A DNA stretch of 64,000 nucleotides from Hericium rajendrae (taxonomy: Eukaryota; Basidiomycota; Agaricomycetes; Russulales; Hericiaceae), in NCBI GenBank assembly GCA_033439255.1, contig CM065889.1:992001-1056000 (forward strand), read 5' to 3'. Positions 45,401 through 54,869 of the stretch are shown here, piece by piece. A model generated the notes under the pieces. That model was not told the DNA's origin, ran no database searches, and saw only the letters and a program-made list of their open reading frames with translations. The position numbers and the translations under genes are program-made. Position 1 is the first letter of the stretch, and each line of letters opens with the position of its first letter.

Positions 45401-47168
45401 ATAGACAGAAGAATAACAAGAGATATTACTCACCTGATGCTGCTCTGGCCTCCATCAAGTCCCAACACTCTTTAAATCGTCCCTCCGGCCTTCAAATATC
45501 CAGAAACGAAGCGATATTGAGGTGAGCAGCAGCAAAATTCGACTTAGACGTGAATTCGACTTAGACGTGCAACACGCATCTGGCAGCCACCGGCCCGGTC
45601 GGCAATCTCCGACCGGCAATCTCCTCGGCGGCTCAAGCAATCAGCGCACATTGTTGTTTGTTTGCTCGTTCGTCTCCCTCTCTCCCTCTCTATCCGTCTC
45701 CCTTGCTCTCCGCCTCCTTTGCTCTCCGCCTCTCCGTCTTCCTATTCGTCAAACTGGAGGGAAGGACCGGTTCGAGCTTTTCTCCAGACGTGGAGGTCTT
45801 TAGGTGAGTAAAGATATCTTTCTTCTATACTTCTTTGCTCTAACAAAATAACGAGAGTATCGCTCGATATCGAACGATACTCTCGATGTTCATTTTCTTT
45901 CGACACCCTCATCTCACTTCCCCTCCTCGCACCCTGCCCGCACCCTCGACAGTGCTGCCCTAGCTCGTGTACATCCCCACTTCCGTGACACGTCACCGCC
46001 GGGCTCCGCCAGCGCACGCATGCTGTATGATGCTGCCTGTGCCCGCGTGCGATCTTGCGGTGAGTAATACCTTCGTTCTTGTTGTTCACATACTCAATAT
46101 GAGAGTATCACTTGTTATCATCGAGTGATACCCCTCTTTTAGCTTCGCTGACCCACTCATCCCCTTGCCCGCTGCCACATCCCTGCACCCTCTGCTGTGT
46201 GCTCACTGCCACAGGTCCACCTAGCATTTGGCACCATTGTGGCAACAGGTATGTTTGTTTTCTTTTCAGCCCTGTGACTGCATCTGTAGGACACAGAACA
46301 CTTACGTTTTGTGTCCTGCAGATGTGCGTATTGCATCTTTTCGTTATGATGACAACGTGTAACGAAATATAAGGTGAGTAATAGCCGTTTTTTCTTGTCA
46401 CTCTCATATACTAACAGAGTCTTTGCCCCCATTCTCTGACCCCTCACGTCACTGCTGCTCCCACTGCTGTTGACTGTCCCTCATCTGCTGCTGACTGTTT
46501 CGGCATGCATCTTATGACAAACTACATTTGTTGTTGGCATGCGGCATGTTTGGCTCAAAGCAGTCACTAATGTTGTGACACTGCCCCCTTTTTTTGTAAA
46601 GGATTATCTTTTGCTTGTGCTAGCACCCCTCCAGTGCCTGTAGCAATAGTGTACTCTTAGTCTAGCCTGTGCAGCTTCAGTGCTTGACTTGTATGATATT
46701 GATGTCTGTTTTGAAATGAATGATCTGAACCCTGTTCTGATGCTGATTTAGTCTGACCTAATTTGAGCCTGAATTATAATCTGATTTATGTCTGAAATAA
46801 TATTATGTCTGATTGTCAGACTAAAGTCTGACTTCAGACAAATTTCAACTTTCAGAGAAATTCTGACTTCAGATACAAATAAGATAAATATCAGACACAA
46901 TCTGACTTCTAGATAGTATCTGACTTCTAGACTTTTGTCTGACACTCAGAGAATTGTCTGACACTCAGATGACTATCTGACACTCAGATGACTATCTGAC
47001 ATTCAGACAATTATCTGACACTCAGATGACCATCTAGAATCAGATGTTTTTATCTGAAAGACACTGGACGATAGAGACCTACCTGACTCATCTGACTGTC
47101 TGATTGTCTGAATCAGATCAAATCAGATATGATCAGATACCAATCAGAAATTTCCAGGTTTACTGATG
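42476..47168. mobile_element. Element E2, right copy of the hairpin-array element
   Basis: 4693 bp, the inverted near-duplicate of E1 (E1 position p corresponds to about 84516 minus p). Flanked by TA on both sides (42474-42475, 47169-47170), and its removal restores the Gyp-A pol frame, so it is a simple insertion with a 2-bp target duplication. The hairpins mirror those of E1: 43898-43928, 44218-44251, 44559-44590, 44857-44889, 45360-45387, 45853-45884, 46106-46132 and 46281-46324. Confidence 0.88.
45804..46420 (+). ncRNA. Hairpin-intron modules of E2, plus-strand set
   Basis: Copies of the E1 leftward modules, now on plus: GGTGAGTAA at about 45803, 46059 and 46372, with hairpins at 45853-45884 and 46106-46132. 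Same layout, same inference of a spliced non-coding RNA. The opposite set (minus strand) spans about 43898-45437. Confidence 0.4.
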
Positions 47169-47170
47169 TA

Positions 47171-48696
47171 ATCTGCCACAACTTCCCCTCCTCGATGCAA
47201 TACTGCGTTGAGCGATAACGCGCGCGGCGCTTGTCGCGAACGCTCGATTCTGGTGAGTCTTGTGTGAGCAATGCATTGATGACATCTGCAAATAAAGGCT
47301 CGCCAGCGAAGCGCTCGCGGAGGGCGACAATCGCCGGTTCGTTCTCCGTGATAAGCATGAGGTCGTACGCCAGACCTGTGGAAGCCTCCCAGTCCTCGCT
47401 AACAGTCCAAGTACTGCCATCGTCGGTTGTGCGCGGCGCTCCTTCCGCCTGACGGCTAAGGCCGTCAGCCACCACATTCAGTTTGCCCGGAACATGCTTG
47501 ACATCCACAATATTGAACGCAAGGATCCCATCTCACCAGCGCACGTGTGCCGCATTCAGCTTGTCGCTGAGCAGGACATCTCGAAGAGCCTGACAGTCAG
47601 TTTCGACAATGACGGGGAAACCCCAGATAATGTCGGAGAACTTATCGAGTGCGAATTTGAGCGCGGAGAACTCGAGTAGGAAAGGCTTGTAATTGTGCTC
47701 CGCGGCCGATGTGCGTTTCGACGCGAAGGCGAGTGGATGCAATTTGCTGACGGTCTTGCCGCTAGGTAACTCCGTGGTCATGCGTTGCGTCAATACGCCT
47801 GCAAAACCTTCTTGACAGCCATCCGACGTGACAACAAATGGGGTTCCGTCCCAGCGCGGTCCCCGCAGCACTGGTTCGCTAGTAAGGGCGGCCTTGAGGC
47901 ATATGAACGCGGCCGTATGGTCCTTCGTCCAATGATCGGCCACCCGAAATGCCTGCATAGTGCACCGGTATGCCGACTTCGAACACGGTTCCTGCAAATC
48001 GACTTTAGCGAGTAAGTCACACAGTGGGCCTTCGAGCTTGGCATAATTCTTGACCAAGTCCCGAAAGTGTCCGGTAAGTCCGAGAAAGGAGACGAGATTG
48101 AGCGCATCTGGGGGCTGAGGCCAATCAACCACCACAGTAAGCTTCGTCAAGTCTGGCATGACTCCTTGCGGCCCCACGCGAGCGCCAGCAAACACAGCCT
48201 CCGACATAAAGAAAGCAGACTTGCTCGCAGAGAGAGACAAGTTGCGCTCGCACACCCGCGTTAAAACGCGTCGTAACTTGGCCAACATTTCCTCGAACGT
48301 GTTTGCGGCAGCCCCTCCGTCATCCACGAACAACTCCATGACGTCCTCCGCGATGAGATCATGCATGTGCATCGCCGTGACGTATGCAAACGCCGAAGGA
48401 GCTCCAGTAAGGCCGAAGGGCATGCGCTTGTACCAGAAGTAGCCCCGACCTTCCACATAGAAGGCAAGGTACGGTCTGGAGTCGACATCCACAACGACAG
48501 CATTGAAGCCGGCAGCAAAGTCGAAAACGGATATGTACTTGTGTCCGCTGAGCCGTTGCTGCTTGGCACGTATATCGCCTTGAGGCATCGGGGCGACCTG
48601 CGTAGCACGATTGACTTCATTGAAGTTCTGACAAACGCGCCATTTCTGCTCAGGCTGTGTCGTGTTCGAACGATCGCGCGCGTCTGGTCTCGGCGG
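47171..48696 (-). pseudogene. Gyp-A reverse transcriptase core and RNase H
   Basis: Continues the pol frame from 51594. QKWRVCQNFNEVNRATQ and ISVFDFAAGFNAVVVDVD carry the first catalytic Asp; YFWYKRMPFGLTGAPSAFAY is the palm block; the active site is LFVDDGGAA (FVDD in place of the usual YVDD). RNase H has VVTSDGCQEGFAGVLTQ, FASKRTSAAEHNYKPFLLEFSALKF and VETDCQAL, then VPGKLNVVADGLSRQ. One TGA (TGGTGA for Trp-Trp, about 47533) breaks the frame after AAHVRW. The end at 47171 abuts E2. Confidence 0.85.
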
Positions 48697-48868
48697 TGGA
48701 GTGGGGAGACTAGGTCTCCCACCCTCCAGAGGTTGGGTCAGCAGCGGTGTGTAGCCGAGGGCTTAGTCAGCATAGCCCATGTCCATAGCATGTTCCTGTA
48801 GCGAGCCTCATCATAGCATTCATCTGCATTCCTTCGGGGCATAGCTAGAGTCCCCTGGGCCCACTCCA
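48697..48868 (+). mobile_element. 5' LTR of the 2.9 kb LTR satellite
   Basis: 172 bp, TGGAGTGGGG...CCCACTCCA, with a 9-bp inverted terminal repeat. Differs from the 3' copy (51422-51593) at one base. Preceded by the target duplication GCGG (48693-48696). Confidence 0.9.
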
Positions 48869-49156
48869 CCTGGTGATGAGAGTGTGAGTTCGACATACGC
48901 TGCTCTGCACTCGTTGTTCTGTCCTTTTTGTCTTTTTTCGAGCTCTCGTCGTCTTTTGTCGCTCTCGCACGCTCGTGTCGCGTCATACACTCGTCGTTCT
49001 CAGCTCCCAGATCCTCCGTGCTCTCACAGTGTTTTTTGTTGCTCTCAGGTTCTCCCAAGTGCTCTCTGGTGTCCTCTCCCACCCTTGTTTCGCGCCCTAT
49101 CAACGAGAACTCCAACTCGTTCGAACTTCGAGTCGATCCCCTGCGAATTACCCGAT

Positions 49157-51345
49157 ATGGGCAAGAAGAAGCGCGCTACCACAGCTGCTTGGAGAGCAGC
49201 AGCAGCATCACTCCCCCTGCCCACCACCACGAGCTCCGCGACCCCGCTCATCGCCACCGTCGCATCCGCCGACACGCTAGGCACAACCGCCACGAACGAG
49301 CCATCGCCGGCGCTTACACGGCAGCCAGCTGACTCGCACGCGCGTATCGCGTGTCCCGCACACCCAGCCCTGTCTACCGCGTTGCATACGACCCTCGGGA
49401 GCCCAAACACCATATCCGCGCCGCGCAACGCCATCCCGGCACCACTTGCGACTGAACACGAGTCCGACGGAAGCCGAACGCCCGCCACAGCAAAACCGCG
49501 AGAACCGTGCAGCGTGCAAACGCACCCCGCTCCCGTTACCACCCCTCGCACGTCAAACGCGGATACCACGACCCCGCACACCTCACGCGCGACGCCCAAC
49601 TGCACCGCACGCCCTCACACCACGGAGAACGACCCGCAGGACGAATTTGGGCCGAGCAGGGATAAGGTGCGGAGTGCGGGCGATGCAAACGAGGGAGGCC
49701 CACAGTTGGTACGCACCCCCGCCTCTCCTGTACCACACATGCGTGCCGCGACGCCGCCCCATGTGTCCATCCTGCCCCGTCTCGACACATGTCCTTGCGC
49801 GCCCGCAAACGAGCCCAAGGAGCACCTGGGAGTCCGCGCAGACGACACAACAAGCGCGCGTGCGTACCTCGGCCCCAGTCCCGTCTCTCCGGCATCCCAC
49901 ACATCCTCCACCGTCCCCACCGATGTCCCTGCACTTGCGCACAACGATGTAGAACCGCCGACGCCCGGAATCGAACCGGGTGAGCCCCGTATGGCCGCCG
50001 CGTACGAACCACTAGCGCCCGAACCCACCTTCATCGATCGCGCACAACACGATGACATTGTGGCACTCGCGATCCGGCAGGGCTATGCGGCAGGTCGAAA
50101 GGAGGGCCGAAATTCCGGTTTTCGCGAGGGGTTGGCGGCGAACACAAAGGCAGGACGCGTGCATCGCGAGGAGGGTCCGAGCGAAGGCACCAAGCCGGGT
50201 AGCCTCGAGGTGAGCCCCCCCGCATCCCTTGCCATGTCGATCGACGAGATCGACGCCGATCTACTCGTGCGCGTACGCAAGGAGGCGGAACACGGGGTCT
50301 GGGAGGAGGGTCTGGAAGCCGGGATGATGATGGGAAGGAAAGAGGGTCGCGAGGAGGGCTATGGCGAGGGATTACAGGCAGGGAGGAAAATGGGAATGAT
50401 GGAGGGCCAGGAGCACGGATTCACCGAAGGGAAGTCCGCAGGGGTAGAGGCAGGGCACGTACTCGAACGAGTCGAGGTACGTCGCATACCCCGTACGTCC
50501 CGTCTCATCCAGACAGACCCGCGCACCATGCACGTCGAGACCGCCATCGGTACGGATGCGACTCCCAAGACCGAATGCACCAACACCGCCATCCAGACAG
50601 ATGTCGTCTCCCCACCCCGTACCGTATCCTTCGCGTCCCAGACTGACGTCGTCTATGGCAGAATCCGCGCGGCAGTAATGCCCCCGTCCCCTATGACCTC
50701 CGTCCCACGTCCTGCCCCCATCTTACTACCACCGATGCCTGGATTTGAACCGGGAGGGCAGCACGCAGCCGCCATGCCATTCATTGAGAATCCCGACCCC
50801 GCTCTGCTCGACCCCATACATCTCAAGGAAATTGTCGTGACGGCACTGTATGATGGCCATGCTGCGGGCCTGAAAGAAGGGCGGCACATGGGTTTGCAGG
50901 AAGGAGTAAAGGTCGGGCGTGAGCAAGCTCACCGAGGCACGTCACATTGTGCGCATCTCGTGTCAAGTCCAGACAGATGAACTGCCCACTTCGGTTCCTG
51001 TGCACACTGCAATCCTGCCCGCACCATTTTCGTGGGCTGACGATGCCGATTCACTCCCAATCTTGCCTCCCCCGCCTCTATGTTCAGCACCACCACGTGA
51101 TTTTTCTGCTTTGCGGTCCGACTTAGTGACTCAACCCTTTGGATCCATACAGCGACGGGTACAACGTTCCCGAGGACATGGCATTCAAACATCTCCATTT
51201 CGTCGACACCTGCCTTCATCACCGTCTTGGCGCTTGTCGATACCACCTTCACGTCCTGTTCATTCAGTGAAGCATGATGCTTCTGACCTTGAGTGGGCGA
51301 CAGATCCTCGTCTTTCGGAGCTGTCTCGTGTCTTGCGGGGCCTTG
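49157..51345 (+). CDS. Repeat-rich ORF of the LTR satellite
   Basis: Function unknown. The likely start is MGKKKRATTAAWRAAAAS (49157); a longer frame opens at 48884. A Thr/Pro/Ala-rich half is followed by three related segments of about 55 residues: QHDDIVALAIRQGYAAGRKE, DADLLVRVRKEAEHGVWEEG and HLKEIVVTALYDGHAAGLKE, each leading into GxxxGxxxG helical repeats (GREEGYGEGLQAGRKMG). After about 50940 the frame must shift, continuing as SCQVQTDELPTSVPVHTA, FSWADDADSLPILPPPP, FGSIQRRVQRSRGHGIQT and DPRLSELSRVLRGLGWV, a tail I recall from uncharacterised mushroom proteins. The position suggests a gag-like structural role, but no zinc knuckle is seen. Confidence 0.55.
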
Positions 51346-51421
51346 GGTGGGTTCACTCTTCATTTTCATCAGATCAGGTTTCAGAGGCAACGCGGACGTT
51401 GCCATGTTGGAGGGGGGCACA

Positions 51422-51593
51422 TGGAGTGGGGAGACTAGGTCTCCCACCCTCCAGAGGTTGGGTCAGCAGCGGTGTGTAGCCGAGGGCTTAGTCAGCATAG
51501 CCCATGTCCATAGCATGTTCCTGTAGCGAGCCTCATCATAGCATTCATCTGCATTCCTTTGGGGCATAGCTAGAGTCCCCTGGGCCCACTCCA
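51422..51593 (+). mobile_element. 3' LTR of the LTR satellite
   Basis: Near-identical to 48697-48868 (one C/T difference), which indicates a recent insertion. On the minus strand it carries a short run of open frame that fuses by chance to the Gyp-A pol ORF. Confidence 0.9.
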
Positions 51594-53029
51594 GCGGTAA
51601 GTCAAACATAGGAGGTAGCCCGGCATCGATGCACTCATCGTTGACTTTGTGCTGCAGCTCGTCTAATGTGAGCCCTCCTCCGTCGTGGGCTTTCTGTGCT
51701 AAAGTCGTCGGCGAAACGGCCTTGACTTGAGACGGATGCACGGCTTCGATGATCCCTGCTCCGAGCATCTCGTCTATCTTCTTATCGAGGTAGCTTCGTT
51801 GGGGCGGGGTTAATGGCTTCTGGCGAGGCTTGAGTGTGAACGACATCTCCGGCGGGATATCGAATTTGATATAAGCCCCATCCGCATGTTTGACTTCTCC
51901 CAGGGACAGCGCGAAGCAGTCGGCAAATTCAGCGATCAGCTCCAGAGCTGTTTGGCATTGTTCTGGTGTGAGGTCCGGGCCAAGACTGACCAGCCGTTGG
52001 ACCTGTTCTACTCGAGCAGGCAAGAACGGGTCATGCAACCGGGTGAGAACTTCCGGGTCCAGCTCGACCGCATCTACATCCACGAATTCGGGAATAACAT
52101 CAGTGGGTATGGATGCTGTTTGCTCAAAAACGGCTGGAACTTCCCTGGAGGGGAGCAGTTCCTCGCTCCCCCATGCGTCTCCGCGCGCGAGCTCTGAGAG
52201 CTCTTCGAACTCGTTCTCCTCTGGCTCTTGCCTCCCGTTGTCGCCCTCTGAATCGTCCAGCGCTACGCTATCTCCCTCGCTCGTCTCGCCCAACATAGGC
52301 GCGCCGTCCTTAGTATCTGGCTCGATAGTCGGCTCTAGTTCGTCCTCCCCAGTTCCGGAAGCAGGTTCCGAATGGCCCTCAGGCGATACCAGAGAAACTA
52401 GATCAGCGTGGTTTACTGCTTTACGACGTCTAGCTCGAACTCGCCTTGCGGGGGATTTCACTCCCCCTATCAACACTTTGTGCTGTTTCCTATCCAACGT
52501 GAGACGGTCTCCTGTGCGCGCTACGGCGTGCACGTAGTATGGCAGCTTGAGTTGATTGCGAAGTTCAGCGCTACCGTCGGAGCCTTGGACTTGAACGACG
52601 TCCGAGTCGTAATCGTGAACGGCTTTGAACGCCTGTAACAACGGTTTCCCAAAAAGGAACCCCCATCCGCCGTTACTGTCGAAAACCTCGAAATCGCCCT
52701 CCACAACTACACCGTCCAGTTCCAAACGGCCATGCCACGTAGCCTGAGAGGGAACTTGAACGCCGTTGGCCATGCGCAATATTTTTGACAATGGCTGCAC
52801 CTTGCCTAACCGGTGTTTGATCTGTGAGAACACCGAGGTGCACATGGCGCCAACCATGGCACCATCGTCGAACAGGCTGCGAACCCGGACCTTTTCCCCA
52901 GAAGGTCCGTGTAAGACGATATCGTGCATGAACGGCGTCGACGCAGCGCCGCTTAGCGTAGATACTGAATGCTCCACCGAATACAAGTCAATCACGTTCT
53001 GCACATTGCACGAAAACGGAACATAGGAC
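51594..53029 (-). pseudogene. Gyp-A protease and start of reverse transcriptase
   Basis: Reads VIDLYSVEHSVSTLSG, then an aspartic protease domain with SLFDDGAMVGAM where the usual motif is D-S/T-G; the third position Gly is kept and a second Asp precedes it, a variant I associate with some mushroom gypsy elements. A later block is GGWGFLFGKPLLQAF. An acidic linker follows, then RT start motifs: KHADGAYIKFDIPPEMSFT and RQKPLTPPQRSYLDKKIDEM. Ends at the LTR satellite. Confidence 0.8.
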
Positions 53030-53593
53030 TCTAAAGCATTACAAGTGCTTATATTCGCGGAGCTGCAGTCTTCATCCTCGCGAGGTGCTTCCTCACTCGC
53101 GAGGACCAGTAAGTCTTGTCCATGGGATTGAGAGTCTTGGGTCGCCCGGTTCCCCTTTATGCGGATGACCCTACCTCTTTTCCCTGATCCTCGGACAGCT
53201 CCTCAATCCCCGACTGTGCCCACAACCCTTCTTCACCCACCACCTCTGCCACAAAGTTCACCCCCGCATCGACCGGCCTGCTCCCTCCACGCAATACTGC
53301 ACTGCAAATCTGATGCCAGGCGATCTCCTTCGGATGCAGCAGTAGCTCCCGCGGTGCAATGCAGTCAAACTTGATGTGGCCTTTCTTGCCGCATTTGTAG
53401 CATTCCCCGGACCCGAGGGGTTCACTGCCTGGGCACAGAGGGAAGGGAGTTTCTTCGTTTACGCGCGTCGAAGGACCATGGGTTTGAAACCACTGGTCGA
53501 CTTGCGCGCGATACGCCTGTCGTCCAGCGTCGGTATTAGGATGATGCGGCATGCGTTGTAAACGACTCTGTAGTGCCGCGCGTTGCTCGGGAG
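53030..53593 (-). pseudogene. Gyp-A gag C-terminus with zinc knuckle
   Basis: From the F junction: PEQRAALQSRLQRMPHHPN, DAGRQAYRAQVDQWFQTHG, then CYKCGKKGHIKFDC, a CX2CX4HX4C zinc knuckle that binds nucleic acid. The N-terminal part of the same gag lies across F at 56391-57803: joining with one AG gives RPPVTPEQRAALQ in frame. The protein passes towards protease at about 53030. Confidence 0.85.
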
Positions 53594-54049
53594 CATCAGA
53601 AAAATCTGCAAGTGCTACATAGCTCTATGAAGTCTACATAGATTTCATAGTTCCATAGCACTGCCCTTTTCTTTATAGCCAGCATAGCTAAAGGGGGATG
53701 CTATATAGTGCTATGAAGCTCAAGGGTGATGCTATGGAGTGCTATCATAGCTATGAGAGCTGACTATGCAGCTACCATAGCATGCCTAGCTATGAAAGCT
53801 ATAAGTATTTATCAAAGCTATGAGACTTATGCCACTTACATATTCTATATTCAATATGTAGACCTGACATATCTATTCAAGCAATAAAGCCTATTGAAAC
53901 TATAAATTTTAATCAAATTCATATAGCAAAGTCCAAATAAAATGATCACACAAATATAAGCTTTGATTAATGTATCAAATTTATATTCATATTATTATAC
54001 TACTACAAACAAACATACTACTACTAATCACAAAAAGATAAAGACACTA

Positions 54050-54295
54050 CACTTACTACTAAAAGATAAACACAAGATAAGTATACTAAACTTACAAAGA
54101 TTACAAAAAGCGAAAATAATCTACAAAATAAAAGGTTGATTAGTAACAAACCCAGTGACAAAAGAATAAAGACATACTAGAAGTGTTAAAAAGCGAAAAT
54201 GTTAAAAAGCGAAAATGAACAACCCTAAGATATGAATGACATAAGCATAGGACAGCAAACCTAAAGAAGAAAGACTTACCGAAGGTAGAGAGGAA
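54050..54295 (-). ncRNA. Introns and micro-exons of element F
   Basis: On the minus strand, after a GTAAGTCTTTC donor (about 54282), the motif TTTTCGCTTTTT occurs three times (about 54203, 54185 and 54107), twice in tandem and once after TTGTAGATTA, before GTAAGTTTAG. Same motif and place as in D and G. Confidence 0.4.
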
Positions 54296-54445
54296 AGACC
54301 CGAGGAAAGTCGGAGCGAAGGGAGAATGTAGTGGTTGAAGAGAGAGAGAGAACGCGCGTCGTGCGAGGGTTATATAGGTGAGCGCGGGTTTGCCCGGCGG
54401 AGCCCTAAATGTGGCTGCCGGTGCTCGGCCCGGGCACCACGTCAG
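54270..54445 (-). promoter_or_regulatory. Promoter of element F, leftward
   Basis: Minus strand: GACGTGGTGCCCGGGCC, GGCAGCCACATTTAGGGCTCC, CCGGGCAAACC, TATATAACC at about 54375, ACGACGCGCG, then a CT-rich initiator and leader to the GTAAGTC donor. Closely parallels element D's promoter. Confidence 0.5.
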
Positions 54446-54622
54446 AGGCTAAGTGCCAGATTTCAGTAAGTGTGCTTCGCTGCCCAGTAGCTTGCAGTAC
54501 TTTAGTTAGAGATGTACCTCATTCAATCGAATTATATTATCAAACGCTATCTACTCTCATTTTCCCGGAATTGTTGCGATTTTACCTGCTTTAGTAAGTT
54601 CGAAGACATTCGAACTCGCGCA

Positions 54623-54647
54623 CGTTTGGTGGCTGAACCACCGAACG
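54623..54647. other. Central hairpin of element F
   Basis: CGTTTGGTGG pairs with CCACCGAACG (one G-T wobble) around CTGAA. G has a related sequence at about 17630-17654. It sits midway between the two divergent units. Confidence 0.6.
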
Positions 54648-54830
54648 GCGCGTCGTTTGACTCGGACTTCGTCTCGAACTCCAAGTCATCATTCCCCTTC
54701 CTCTCAGCTTGTCTCTGTCGTTATTCCTCATCACCCGCGTCAACATGAAGGCCGGATAGATTGGGCATAGGTCGAGGGACTTAGGTGAGTAAAAAAACAC
54801 TTGTATTCTTTTTATATCGTACTAATCTTG

Positions 54831-54860
54831 AGAGTCTCGCTCGATAACGAGCGAGACTCT
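54831..54860. other. Hairpin a of element F at a putative 3' splice site
   Basis: AGAGTCTCGCTCG and CGAGCGAGACTCT are exact complements around ATAA. It directly follows GGTGAGTAA (54784) and GTACTAAT (54819). Compared with E, positions 5-8 of the stem differ on both arms together. Confidence 0.85.
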
Positions 54861-54869
54861 TGTTCTTAC

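Larger units (their letters stand above)
48697..51593 (+). mobile_element. Non-autonomous LTR retrotransposon (single ORF, no pol)
   Basis: 2897 bp with 172-bp LTRs, a 4-bp target duplication GCGG (48693-48696, 51594-51597) and a purine tract GGAGGGGGG just before the 3' LTR. Removing it restores Gyp-A pol across PMFDLPPRPDARD. After the 5' LTR comes TGGTGATGAGAGTG, the same sequence that follows the Gyp-A 5' LTR, so both probably use the same primer. The interior codes one long ORF and no polymerase. This fits a TR-GAG/TRIM-like parasite of Gyp-A. Confidence 0.85.

Noticed and set aside
37349-47168. Whole inverted repeat as one composite transposon
   Set aside because: E2 alone has a target duplication and restores pol, whereas the outer ends of the pair do not share a duplication and lie in different retrotransposons.
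49960-50010. tRNA-like T-arm (antisense) in the satellite ORF, peptide PGIEPG
   Set aside because: The T-arm-like stem CCCGG/CCGGG is present, but no matching acceptor stem or full cloverleaf is found. The related segment near 50735 fits protein repeat duplication better.
51463-51600. Open frame in Gyp-A pol ending ATHRC as a natural C-terminus
   Set aside because: This end is coded by the 3' LTR of the inserted satellite. Removing the insertion restores the true pol reading frame.
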